Source: Lineolata rhizophorae
Lineage: Eukaryota > Ascomycota > Dothideomycetes > Lineolatales > Lineolataceae
NCBI GenBank assembly: GCA_010093515.1
Contig: MU001682.1
Coordinates: forward strand, 458,163-522,162
Length of the DNA: 64,000 nt
Direction: 5' to 3'
Below the pieces are notes generated by a model. That model searched no databases. It was not told the DNA's origin and was given only the letters and a program-made list of their open reading frames with translations. Shown here piece by piece: positions 54,209-64,000 of this stretch (the stretch's first letter is position 1; every line of letters starts with the position of its first letter). Made by a program: the position numbers and the translations under genes.

Positions 54209-54876
54209 ATGGTACCTCACCTACGAGCTTCTCGCAAACCTCGCAGACCCATCGCCACCTGCCACGAGCTCTGCCTGACGCATTTCGGTTGACCAAGTCA
54301 TGTAGGGCAAGCGCAAGAAATCCAGCCGCAAGCCGGCGCCGAAGAAGAGGGTGAGTCAAAAGCGCTTGACAATAGCGTCGTGGCGAGTTGCTATCACGAT
54401 AGATCCACGCATCACTAACGTCTCCCGCGTTCCGTCTGTGTAGAGGGAAGCGCTCGACACAACGTTTACATGCCTCTTTTGCAACCACGAGAAAGCGGTG
54501 ACGGTCAAGATGGAGAAGAAGGCCGGGGTCGCCAACCTGTCGTGCAAGATTTGCGGGCAGACATTTCAAAGCGGCATAAATTGTAAGTCGCACCTCTTCT
54601 TGACTGGTTGCACCAGCAAAATTTACTAACGTCACGCTCGCAAATTCCCCAGGGCTCTCCGCTCCCATCGACGTCTACTCCGACTGGATCGATGCCTGCG
54701 AGGCCGCCCAAAATGGCGAACCGGTCCCACCAGGGCCCGGCGTGGCGGAGGATACGTACCGGGGCACGGCGGCGCCACCAAAGTCACCGGGAGCGCCAGA
54801 GGGCAGAGTTGCGAAAGAGATGAACGATTTTATCGAGGACGATGAGGATGCTGAGGGGGAGTATAACGACGAGTAA
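54209..54876 (+). CDS. ELF1: Transcription elongation factor ELF1 (zinc ribbon)
   Basis: Small factor that travels with RNA polymerase II and helps it pass nucleosomes (established). Four exons: 54209-54211 (start codon only), 54306-54350, 54444-54582 and 54653-54876; total 136 aa. The protein starts [16 protein letters not shown], the basic ELF1 tail. The zinc ribbon has [10 protein letters not shown] and [10 protein letters not shown] (four cysteines), then [19 protein letters not shown], the family signature. The C-terminal extension is acidic. The initiator ATG stands alone as a 3-nt coding exon: the base after it is a GTACCT donor, and the next exon begins GGC (Gly2) after ATGTAG. Read unspliced, the ATG just before GGC is followed by a stop. 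Confidence 0.92.
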
Positions 54877-55175
54877 GGGGAAATGGTGGAGTCTTTCTGG
54901 GTGCATTTTGTCCCGAATTTCATTTTGCGGGAGTTCTAGGCGTTAATGGACTTGAGACATGTGCACGGGGTTCAATTCTATGGTCAGAGGCGGTTCTAAA
55001 TGTCATACAGTTCCTGGGGCTGACTAGGTGGCTTATAGAGTCCTAGTCCGACGCTCGACTAAGTAGTATTTGGGGGTGGTTTTCGGCTCCCGTTGACCCC
55101 TTATATGGGAGGGAATTAGCTACAGCTTTGCTCCCGTCAACAAGTTACGCTCCTTCCACAAAATTCGAGACTTCG
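54877..55175. other. Intergenic between convergent ELF1 and UPRT genes
   Basis: About 300 bp with two 3' ends; nothing else recognised. Confidence 0.5.
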
Positions 55176-56272
<1,097 letters not shown>

Positions 56273-57406
56273 GGCTTTGGGTCCTCACGTGCGCGGGGAA
56301 GACGGGGGTTCGTTGAGGCTGTCGGCGGCTCGGGCGATGCGCCGCTCCGGCACGCGTTCCGAGGAGGTTCGATCGCACGGAAGCAGGGGTCACAGAACGT
56401 ACGGAGAAGTACGGGCAAGTATGGACGGCGCCAGATGGGGCTCGCGCTGGGCCGCAGACGGCCCGGACGTCCACGAAACGAAGATATATTTAAGCGATGA
56501 AGCGACACGGACGGCTGGTCGTATTGGCCGGCGCCGCCTCGGCGGGCGCCGCCGCGGCCTGCCCCCCGTGTCCGCCTTATCGATAGCGGTGACCCTTCCG
56601 GCTACCGGCGAGCCCGTGGGGAGCGCGGAGGAGGAGGGCGGACGCGAGCCCGGCCGGCTCTTATACGGGCAGACGCCTCGCGCGACGCCGCGGCTCAACG
56701 CCGCGAGGCAGGCATGTGGCGGCAATGTGGAGCTTTGTCGAGCCCGTCCTCCGCCGGCCGCGAGGGCTGCGCGCGGGGCTCGGGCGGTGCGTGGCCTGGT
56801 GGGGCCCCGTCACCACCCGCTTCCTCGCCAGCGCCAAGCTTTCGTCCCAAGTGCCGAGATACCGCGCCCTGGCCCGCGGCAGCCCGGGGCGACCTCCAGT
56901 ACACAATGCGCAGGCAGGTTCGTGCTAGGTATGTACCGGTAGTCTAGCACCAGATCGTGCAGAGCAGCTCCCCCTCCCCCGGTGATGACGGCCCTAGCTT
57001 TCCGCTGCCGCCGCCCTCCACTACCTCTCCCTCCCACACGCGCAAGCGCTCGTCCGGTACCTCCCTCCCGCGTCCGCCAACTGCCGACCCGACGATGCCC
57101 ATCGCGTCCACGACCAAGTGCCGGAGGATTGCCTGATCGTGTTTTCCGCCCGTCAGGTGCGTCGCCGGACGGCGCCCGCGCCCGTCTCCTCGCCATGGAC
57201 TCCTTTAAAAGGCACGCGTCGTGCCGCTGACGGCCGAGAATTCAACCCTGTCCTCGCTACGTGTCCGTCGCCCCCACCGTCATTGAAGGCCTTTTTTTTT
57301 CTTTCTTGCCTGTGAAGCTCTAGATAGCTGTCCATCTAGACCAGCAACATCAATTGCCTTCAGACCTTGCAGTTTCAATCAGTCGTGACTGCCCGGGTCC
57401 TCGCAA
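56273..57406. promoter_or_regulatory. Divergent intergenic region, UPRT / FAD monooxygenase
   Basis: 1.1 kb of very GC-rich DNA between two outward-reading genes. Many overlapping open frames are explained by composition. A TATATTTAA box at about 56484 precedes a 29-codon open frame (56497-56586) that starts like a signal peptide, but it is too short to call. CT-rich DNA and a T9 run occur near 57290, upstream of the monooxygenase. Confidence 0.45.
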
Positions 57407-58822
57407 ATGGACGCTCTAGCTCAGGCGCCACTCAATGTGGTCGTTGTCGGGGCGGGCATCGGCGGCATGGCCGCCGCCCTCTCGCTGGGCCGTCGAGGAC
57501 ATTCCGTCACCGTCCTGGAGACGGCCCCCAAGCTCCTCGAGATCGGCGCCGGCATCCAGGTCGCCCCGAACATGTTCCGCCTGCTCGAACGTACGTACAA
57601 AAGAACTCACGGCTGCACACTTCATCGGAGCGACAGCTAATCGGGGGACTGGGAACACTTCGCAGGATGGGGCGCTGGCGAGGCCCTCCGCAAGACGGGC
57701 TGCGTCGTTCGAGACGTCAGTCTTCTGCGCTACGAGCGCCAGAAGCTCCTCGGGCGGTCGCCCATGAACACCCAGTACGGCCAGCAGTACGTCGTGCACC
57801 GGGCGGACCTACACAATGCCATCGTAGACAAGGCGCTTGAGCTCCCCAACGTCCGGCTGCGCCTCAATGCCACCGTCGACGACGTCGACTTCGACCAGAC
57901 GACCGTCGTTCTCAAGGGCGGCGAAGTCGTCGCGGCCGACGTCATCCTAGCCGCCGACGGCATCAAGTCCATAATCCGAGGGAAGGTCCTGCAAGACTCC
58001 GAGGACGTCGCCATCCCCACCGGGGATGCCGTCTTCCGCGTCATGCTCACCCGGGATCAGATGGTGGACGACCCTGAGCTCAGACCTTTCATCGATGAGG
58101 AGCGCGCGACTCGTTGGATGGGCCCGAACCGCCACATCATTGCGTACCCTGTCCGCAACCATCAGATGTATAATATCGTCCTTGCCCATCCTCAGCGCAA
58201 GGACCTGGACGAGAGCTGGACCGCCGTTGGATCCAAGAAGAGCATGCTGGAGGAGTACGCCGGCTGGGACCCTCGTCTGGTTAAGATGCTGGACATGGTC
58301 CCCGAAGGAGATGTCCTCGAGTGGAAGCTCTGCTCACATCTCCCGCTCGCAAAGTGGGTGCGAGGAAACGTGGCATTGATGGGAGACGCGTGCCATCCTA
58401 TGCTGTAAGTAGGAACACTCTGGCCTGGAGACCATTGCAACATCTTTTAACGTTAGTGCAGCCCGTACGTGGCCCAGGGTGCGGCGCAGGCTGTCGAGGA
58501 TGCTGCCTGCCTCGGAGTCGTCCTTTCAAGCATAAGAAGCAAATCAGACTTACCGCTCGCTCTAAAAACCTACGTGCAGGCGAGAAAGACGCGTGCGGAA
58601 AGGGTTCAGAGTACCGGAACCGAAACCCGTACACAATTGCATCTAGTCGACGGCGAGGAGCAAATCGAGCGTGACAGGAAATTTGCGTCCTTGTCCGTCG
58701 ATGGGGTCAACCCGGATCAATGGGGCGATCCTAAGATGCAAGAGTACCTGTGGGCATGGGACGCGGAGGAGGATGCCCGACAGGCATGGCAAGGTGCGCA
58801 AGGACCGAAGAGCCGTGTTTAA
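57407..58822 (+). CDS. FAD-dependent monooxygenase, salicylate-hydroxylase-like
   Basis: Class A flavoprotein hydroxylase that uses NAD(P)H and O2 to hydroxylate small aromatic or similar substrates (family knowledge). Three exons (57407-57590, 57666-58404, 58462-58822; introns 75 and 57 bp) give 427 aa. FAD dinucleotide motif VVVVGAGIGGMAAALSLGRR, the ETAPKLLEIGAGIQVAPNMF loop, the DG motif in VILAADGIKSIIR and the second FAD motif NVALMGDACHPMLPYVAQGA are all complete. C-terminal residues 330-427 are typical helices with no transmembrane span. No biosynthetic partner genes lie beside it, so a catabolic role such as breakdown of plant aromatics is a reasonable guess; substrate unknown. Confidence 0.88.
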
Positions 58823-59090
58823 CGAAGGCGCGCTGACATACAAAAAAAAAAAAAAAAGCGGCAACATCCGGCCTGTCTATGGTAGAAGAGATACCACAAG
58901 CCAAACTGTAGTATAAGCGAGGGCAATATTAGGACGGCGTACCACATACCAGGAGTTCTAGCGCGCATGTTTACGATACTATGTTATTAATTTGTTTTTT
59001 TCCTGTTTCTTTTCAGCGTCTCACTTCTTCTCTATGTCTACTAACCCCGACTGGTGTAGAGATAGACCGACTCGTTCTTTGAGAAGGACG
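58823..59090. other. Intergenic between convergent genes, with A16 run
   Basis: 270 bp; A16 at 58842-58857 and a T-rich tract at about 58990-59010. Nothing else seen. Confidence 0.5.
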
Positions 59091-60316
59091 CTAGAGAATA
59101 GCGAAGGCGCTACAGTAGCTTACGCTGCTGTCTCTGATGGTTTCAACGAGGCTGCTCCGCTCGTAGCGCACGAATTTGAAATGGCCTTTAGTTTTGTCCA
59201 AAGTCCCCTCTTCCCGCAACTTCTGTACAGCCGCGAGAATAACGCCGATGGGATGCCGCCCACAAACAGTGTTCCCCGTCTCTTCCAGCACGCTCCAGTA
59301 CTCATCGTGATCCCCGTTCTCGACAGCGACCATGCACTCCATGTCGACATTAGCAATGCTCTGATGTATGGGAGGCGAGGTAGGAGGCGGTCCGGAGGGC
59401 GGCGAGTTGCGCGGCGCGGCTCCAGTCGGCCGGTAATAAGTATAGCGGAACCGCGTGCCCCAGTGGCAGAAGTCGGAACTCACGACAAAGACGGATGTAG
59501 GGTCGGCGAGGTGCGGAGCGAGGATCTGGCCGACAGCCTGCTCCATGTCGCCATCGGTAGAGCCGACCATGATGGGCACGAGGGGAGGGAAGGCGGATGG
59601 GTCGCCGAATTGCCTGCAATGCCGTGAAGTTGCCAGTCAGAAAATAGGCTGACAGTTAGCAGTGGGGGTGAGGTGGTTGGTACGGACCTTGATAGGACCT
59701 TGTATATGTAGGGCAGGTGCATCTCAAGGCTATGCTCCGCTTCGTCGATGGAGCGAGACATGTGCTGGAACTGGCTGTGTTTGGCGAGCTCCGCGACCGT
59801 GTCCTTGTCGATCCGGAGGTCCCCGAGCGGCGTCGAGTAGGCGTCGCATCTAGAGAGCACGCAATTCGTCAAGTAGGCGTGATGCGAGGGGCCGAGGAGG
59901 AAGACGCGTTTGCTAGCATCGAGCACTTTATGGTGAGACTCTGGTCGTGTCGCACAGCAACGAAAGGGGCCAGACGAGGGGAAGCGTCACGTACGCGTTG
60001 GACAGATCCAAGGCCTTGTAGGCCCAGGCCGCAGCGGGACCGGAATAGGCATATCCAGCATGACTTTATTCGAGATGGTGCGGACGGTCAGCAAGACGGC
60101 CTGAAGACGGATATGCATGTTGGCAAAACCTTACGGCGCAATGATTGCCCGGGCACCTTGGGCGGGCAGCGCGACAGCATCTTCCTTGGACGAGTCGGCG
60201 CCGATGCACTGGGTCTCGGCCGGCACCTGGTCGAGCCAGCGGTCCAGCTGCGGCGAGAGCTCCGACTTGCTCGCCGAGTACCAGGAGCCGGCGTGCGTGG
60301 CCGAGCGGACCACCAT
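59091..60316 (-). CDS. MEMO family protein
   Basis: Homologue of MEMO1, a protein of the class III extradiol dioxygenase/AmmeMemoRadiSam-B fold; human MEMO1 acts in cell motility signalling and binds metal, while the fungal role (yeast Mho1) is linked to redox and growth control. Four exons (60316-60135, 60063-59995, 59912-59688, 59613-59091; introns 71, 82 and 74 bp) give 332 aa. Landmarks: VVRSATHAGSWYSASKSELS, AIIAPHAGYAYSGPAAAWAY, KRVFLLGPSHHAYLTNCVLS, DEAEHSLEMHLPYIYKVLSR, VFVVSSDFCHWGTRFRYTYY and GVILAAVQKLREEG. The histidines of HAGY, GPSHH and DFCHWG mark the pseudo-active site. A proline-rich insert (SGPPPTSPPIH) lies in the last exon. Confidence 0.92.
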
Positions 60317-60880
60317 GGTTGCGGACGGGAAAGCGACGGACGGGCGGGGGGGGAGGGGCGTGGTGGTGATGGAGGGGCAGACGGGAGGCGGCGGGGCAGC
60401 CGGGCTTGGGATGGAGGGGCTCGCGGGTCGCAGCCGGCCGAGCGCCCCGAGACCGCCAGGCCAGGGCGCCAGACCGCCCGGCGACCGCGTGCTCAGCTCC
60501 TGCTCCGCGCCCCCAAGAGTCGAGGGAATCTCGAATTCACGGACGGCGCTCCTGCCTGGTTCCTGGCGCCGAGCAGAGGACGCAAGCAACCAGACTGCAG
60601 TTTCGCGGGGCCTACGCCTTTCCGAGCATTGCTCTGCACGTGATGATCCGCCCGGGATGACGTTCGGGTTCGCGTCGATCCCGCCGCGGTGCGCGTGCGG
60701 CGCGCGTCGCTCCCGCGCCTCGCCATCCAGCCTCCCCCGGCGTCCCGTCCCCATCCCCACCCCAGCCACCCGTCCATCATCATTCGGTGCACCTTGTTTT
60801 TCTTGTTCGATTCTCCTTTTGTTTCTTACGTACCCGGCTCTGCTCCGTACGAAGCAGCATCTTCGATCTCAGCCCCCGCA
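60317..60880. promoter_or_regulatory. Shared divergent promoter, MEMO gene / zinc-ribbon-like gene
   Basis: 564 bp between the start codons; GC-rich to the left, CT-rich to the right. Open frames are compositional. Confidence 0.4.
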
Positions 60881-61651
60881 ATGGGACTCAAGCGTAAGCG
60901 CTCGGCCGTCGACTTCTCGCCGGCCTCGTCCTCCGGCGCCAGCTTCGCGCCCTCCTCGCGCGGCTCGCAGAGCCCGACGCCCACGCCCGTCGGCTTCAGG
61001 GCCGCAATGGATGTCGGCGGGCCACATCTCGGCGATTGCATCCTGGGCCTCAATGCCGCCGCCGGCCTTTCGGCGACAGACCTAGGCAGCCGCACTCGGA
61101 AGCGCTTCCGGGACAACCGCCCCGACGAGCGCGTCATTCATGGTGCGTACTCCCCAGAAACGCCCTACTCTTCCATATTCCGACCCCTTTTCCTTGCTAA
61201 CAGGAAGCCAGAAAACACGCTGAACAAGCTCTTCGCCGCGCAGCGCCAGCAGCACCACCGCAACCATCACGCGCCTCCTCAGGTCTCGCCGCCGCCTCCC
61301 TCCTCTCACAAGAACCACCACCAGACCTCTTCGCCTCCAGACCCAACGCCCGCACCCGTCCAGCGCTCGACCCTCCATGCTTTCTGGTCCATTCCCTGCG
61401 CCCCATCCCGCCTTTCGAGGTACGCCCCGCAACACCAATTCCCCGTCGGCGAAGCTCCCGTGTGCGAGGATTGTGACGCCCAGCTCTCGTCGGATGATGG
61501 CATGGACATCAACATGGGTGGGGGCGACGGTAGCGAAAGCGGCGGCACAGCATTCGGATTCGCATGTTCTTCGTGCTCGAGGCGTATTTGCGACTCGTGT
61601 GCCGTTGTTGGGGACAGGCGCGTTTGTCTGAACTGTGCGACGGCGTCGTGA
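60881..61651 (+). CDS. Conserved fungal protein of unknown function with C-terminal Cys cluster
   Basis: Two exons (60881-61142, 61212-61651; 69-bp intron) give 233 aa. The frame is open across the intron. Splicing is preferred because it brings RTRKRFRDNRPDERVIHENT directly to LNKLFAAQRQQ and removes a Pro/Phe-rich insert. The N-terminus MGLKRKRSAVDFSP resembles a nuclear localisation signal. The middle contains His/Pro/Gln repeats and then STLHAFWSI, which could be a short protein-binding motif. The C-terminus has CEDCDAQL and, about 50 residues later, ACSSCSRRICDSCAVVGDRR followed by CLNC: eight cysteines in CXXC pairs, so zinc binding is likely. I recognise the pattern as conserved in ascomycetes but know no function. 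Confidence 0.72.
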   Translation: MGLKRKRSAVDFSPASSSGASFAPSSRGSQSPTPTPVGFRAAMDVGGPHLGDCILGLNAAAGLSATDLGSRTRKRFRDNRPDERVIHGAYSPETPYSSIFRPLFLANRKPENTLNKLFAAQRQQHHRNHHAPPQVSPPPPSSHKNHHQTSSPPDPTPAPVQRSTLHAFWSIPCAPSRLSRYAPQHQFPVGEAPVCEDCDAQLSSDDGMDINMGGGDGSESGGTAFGFACSSCSRRICDSCAVVGDRRVCLNCATAS

Positions 61652-62033
61652 AAGGCTGCTGGCTAGTTGGGAACATTCATGAAGACGGATGGAACGGCTC
61701 TCAGACAGCCATTGTGCATTTTACTCAGCCGGGATCCGGAGTATGGGATAGATGTTTGCCGACTCGGGGGCATGGGAACGATCGAAGGAAACGATGCAAT
61801 ACCCAGACGTCTGTTCGTTTATGCGGTTGATGCCTCTCCGTACATTGGTTATGATTGTTGTTACTCCTGTGCGACATGTGCTTAGCTTGATTCTAATGAA
61901 CATAATCCTTCGAAAACGTCGTCCGGGTAAAGATCCCTGCGAGTTCCGAGCCTATGGTCTACTAAATTTTCTACTATTTCATCTACTTCTCTCCCGCCGG
62001 TAAACTCCGATCTCCAGCCCTCTAGCATTCAAG
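61652..62033. other. Intergenic between convergent genes
   Basis: About 380 bp between two stop codons. Nothing recognised. Confidence 0.5.
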
Positions 62034-63737
62034 TCACCCCTCTCCTAGTCTCTGCGAGGCCCTCATCGCCAGCTCACTCAGCCTGTCCATCGCCGCTTTC
62101 AACATGCCCCTCCTCACCAACCTCCAACCCCACCACCCCACCACTCCACCCAGCATCGCCACCACAACTCCAAAGCCGACCTTGAGCACCTTACCCTGCT
62201 TCTGCGCTAACCGCTCTACCTCCGCGTATGGCAGGTTGCCGAAGGAAATGCGCGAGTACTGCGTCGCCCAGCCTAGGCTCGGCACGTGCACGCTGAGCGC
62301 CTCCTCGACCCGCTTTCGCAGCCGGTACACGGGCGACACCACGTCGGCGCGCATCTCCTTGTAGTTGCGGAGGGCGAGGTCGTTGATAGCGAAGGCGTCG
62401 CGGGCGCGGCGTGCCGAATACTCGGCGAGGGCGGCGGCACGGGCGTCTGCGCGGGGCAGAGTCGCCGACCCGACACCAGCGTGGCCGTCCAGGATATCGA
62501 AGAGCACGCGGACGTCCTCAAGGCCCGCATTCATGCCCTGCCCGTAGAAGGGCACCATGGCGTGCGCGGCGTCGCCGAGGACAACGCCGGTGCCTTCGAA
62601 GTGGTATGGGGCGCACTTGATGGTAATGAGGGGCAGGTGCGGGTTCGCGAGGTACTGGGCCTGAAGCTCGGCGGCCGGGATCAGGTCTGGGACGACGCCA
62701 GGGAAGTTGACCTGGAAGAAGGGCACGACGGACGAAGGGGCAGCGTCGAGCTCGGCGAAGCGCGCCGCGGGCAGGAAGAGCGTGCACGTGAACGACTTGT
62801 CCAAGCTGGGGATGGCGATGAACATGAATTTGCCGCCGGGCCAGATGTGCAGGTGGTTGGGCGACAGCTTGAAGTCGTCTCCCTGCGCCGTCTTCTTCGG
62901 TTCCATGTGGAACTCGCACCAGAGCGTGTCGATGTATTCCTGCTGGTAGAACATGCGGGTGTACTTCATGAGGTTGTAGCGGGCGGTCGAATGGGCTCCG
63001 TCGGCACCAATCATGAAGTCGAAGGAGATTTCGATCTCTCGCGAGTTCTTCTGGTCGTCATCATGGCTATAGGCCCGGCGCTCGAACCATGCCAGCTTCT
63101 TCTTGAAATCGACGCCGGTGAGCTTGTGGTTGAAGAAAAATTTGACGTTGGGCATCGCCTCTAACCGGTCCAACAAACGTTTATTCAAGCCGCCTCGATC
63201 CGCTGCTCTAATGAACTGCAAACTATCAGATTTGCAGCCTCTATTTCGCTAGGGTTAGAAGACTTCATACTCTTCCATGAGCGTCATATGCCTGGGACTC
63301 TTCAAACAATTCTCCACTCTGCTCGCCATGGATCATGCGACCATGCATGGGTATCGTATCTGCTAGCACCGAGTCGATCAGACCGGGACATCCAGAGTTC
63401 CTCATGGAATTGATTCCTCGCTCCGACAAGGCAAGATTTATGGACTTCGTGAAATTCAACGGAACAGTTGACGGGTCCCGGAGATCTAATCATGCCTTCG
63501 ATTAGCAATGAAACAGCTTTGACGAGAGAAAAATGGCCTCGAACACATAAACAATACAGATGTTTTTTGAGAGCCCGGAAACCTTCATGGTCAAATCGCC
63601 GCTGCCAAGTTATACGTACCGCTCCTAAGTTCGTAAATCTCTACATGGCAGTCCCGAGCCGCGGCGTAGAGTCCGGCCAGGGCACCAACCGGGCCAGCTC
63701 CAACGACAACAACTTTCTGCCCCTCCATCGCGCTCAT
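62034..63737 (-). CDS. BNA4: Kynurenine 3-monooxygenase
   Basis: Hydroxylates L-kynurenine to 3-hydroxykynurenine in the tryptophan-to-NAD pathway at the outer mitochondrial membrane (established). Three exons (63737-63620, 63485-63271, 63215-62034; introns 134 and 55 bp) give 504 aa. FAD motif [20 protein letters not shown], then [35 protein letters not shown], the junction YDAHGR / [55 protein letters not shown] and [22 protein letters not shown]-terminal membrane span ([20 protein letters not shown]) followed by basic residues is the expected tail anchor. A second ATG three codons in is also usable. Confidence 0.94.
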
Positions 63738-64000
63738 TATCCCACCTCTTCAAGACAGGCTACCTATAGACTGGGACATGAGTTGCACTGTTAGTGAGCA
63801 GTGTTCATGGGTGTCGGCGGAATCCATATGTGGTAGGTAGGTAGGTAGGTAGGTAGGTATATTCTTACTCCCATGCCGGCACGCTTCGGCCGAAGGGGGG
63901 GTGTCCGCGGCTAATCTTCGGCGAATCGCCAGATTTTCGCGACCCGCGCTAACTAAAGCTTACTAATGTACATGGCCTCAGATTTGAGGCATTCCAATGT
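63738..64000. other. Window end: upstream region of kynurenine monooxygenase
   Basis: Promoter side of the last gene. Contains the GGTA repeat annotated separately and otherwise nothing recognised. Confidence 0.5.
63831..63860. repeat. (GGTA)n microsatellite
   Basis: About seven uninterrupted GGTA units, roughly 95-120 bp upstream of the kynurenine monooxygenase start codon. Confidence 0.9.

Noticed and set aside
56497-56586. 29-codon open frame starting like a signal peptide and ending CPPCPPYR, preceded by TATATTTAA
   Set aside because: Too short, in highly biased GC-rich DNA within a divergent promoter; nothing supports translation.
57407-63737. FAD monooxygenase, MEMO and kynurenine monooxygenase as part of a secondary-metabolite cluster
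   Set aside because: No polyketide synthase, NRPS, terpene cyclase, P450 or cluster regulator is present, and the neighbours are conserved housekeeping genes.

Overview
The window is nuclear DNA from a filamentous ascomycete (Pezizomycotina). A Sordariomycete is most likely, inferred from gene repertoire and protein style rather than from any marker. Most genes are split by short introns of about 49-140 bp with GT...AG borders and CTAAC/CTGAC-like branch sites. Genes stand alone, and many lie head to head across a few hundred bases. There are no operons, bacterial-type signals, CRISPR arrays, rRNA genes or convincing tRNA genes. All exon structures were assembled by hand so that the joined reading frame stays open and matches the family; most were checked to sum to a multiple of three.

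Layout. 0-11.6 kb (moderate GC): a small secreted peptide precursor with a duplicated cysteine-bracketed motif; mitochondrial short/branched-chain acyl-CoA dehydrogenase; an IFRD-family protein; an AT-rich relic; D-aminoacyl-tRNA deacylase; the diphthamide WD40 protein DPH7; an F-box protein. 11.6-18.1 kb (GC-rich): an ACAD11-like acyl-CoA dehydrogenase with a peroxisomal tail, ATP10, a SLC33A1-type acetyl-CoA transporter, and SEN15. 18.1-20.6 kb: gene-poor DNA with decayed coding traces. 20.6-36.3 kb: a mitochondrial protein of unknown function, a fused siroheme synthase, a DapA-family aldolase/lyase, a LAMTOR2-like protein, an RFTS (DNMT1 replication-foci-domain) protein, an OXR1/TLDc protein, TRM10 and EMG1/NEP1. 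37-42.7 kb: vacuolar protease PEP4, prephenate dehydratase, a possible transposase scrap and a second mitochondrial unknown. 42.8-64 kb (mostly GC-rich): copper amine oxidase, mitochondrial nuclease NUC1, a DMT-family transporter, a glutaminyl cyclase-like M28 protein, eIF3 subunit l, ELF1, uracil phosphoribosyltransferase, a FAD monooxygenase, a MEMO protein, a small zinc-ribbon-like unknown and kynurenine 3-monooxygenase.

The genes do not form a biosynthetic cluster. They are mainly housekeeping functions: translation and RNA modification (DTD, DPH7, SEN15, TRM10, EMG1, eIF3l), mitochondria and peroxisomes (two ACADs, ATP10, NUC1, amine oxidase, two unknowns), and amino-acid, cofactor and nucleotide metabolism (siroheme, phenylalanine, kynurenine, uracil salvage). 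The least ordinary items are the duplicated secreted peptide at the left end, the RFTS protein without a methyltransferase domain, and three uncharacterised genes.
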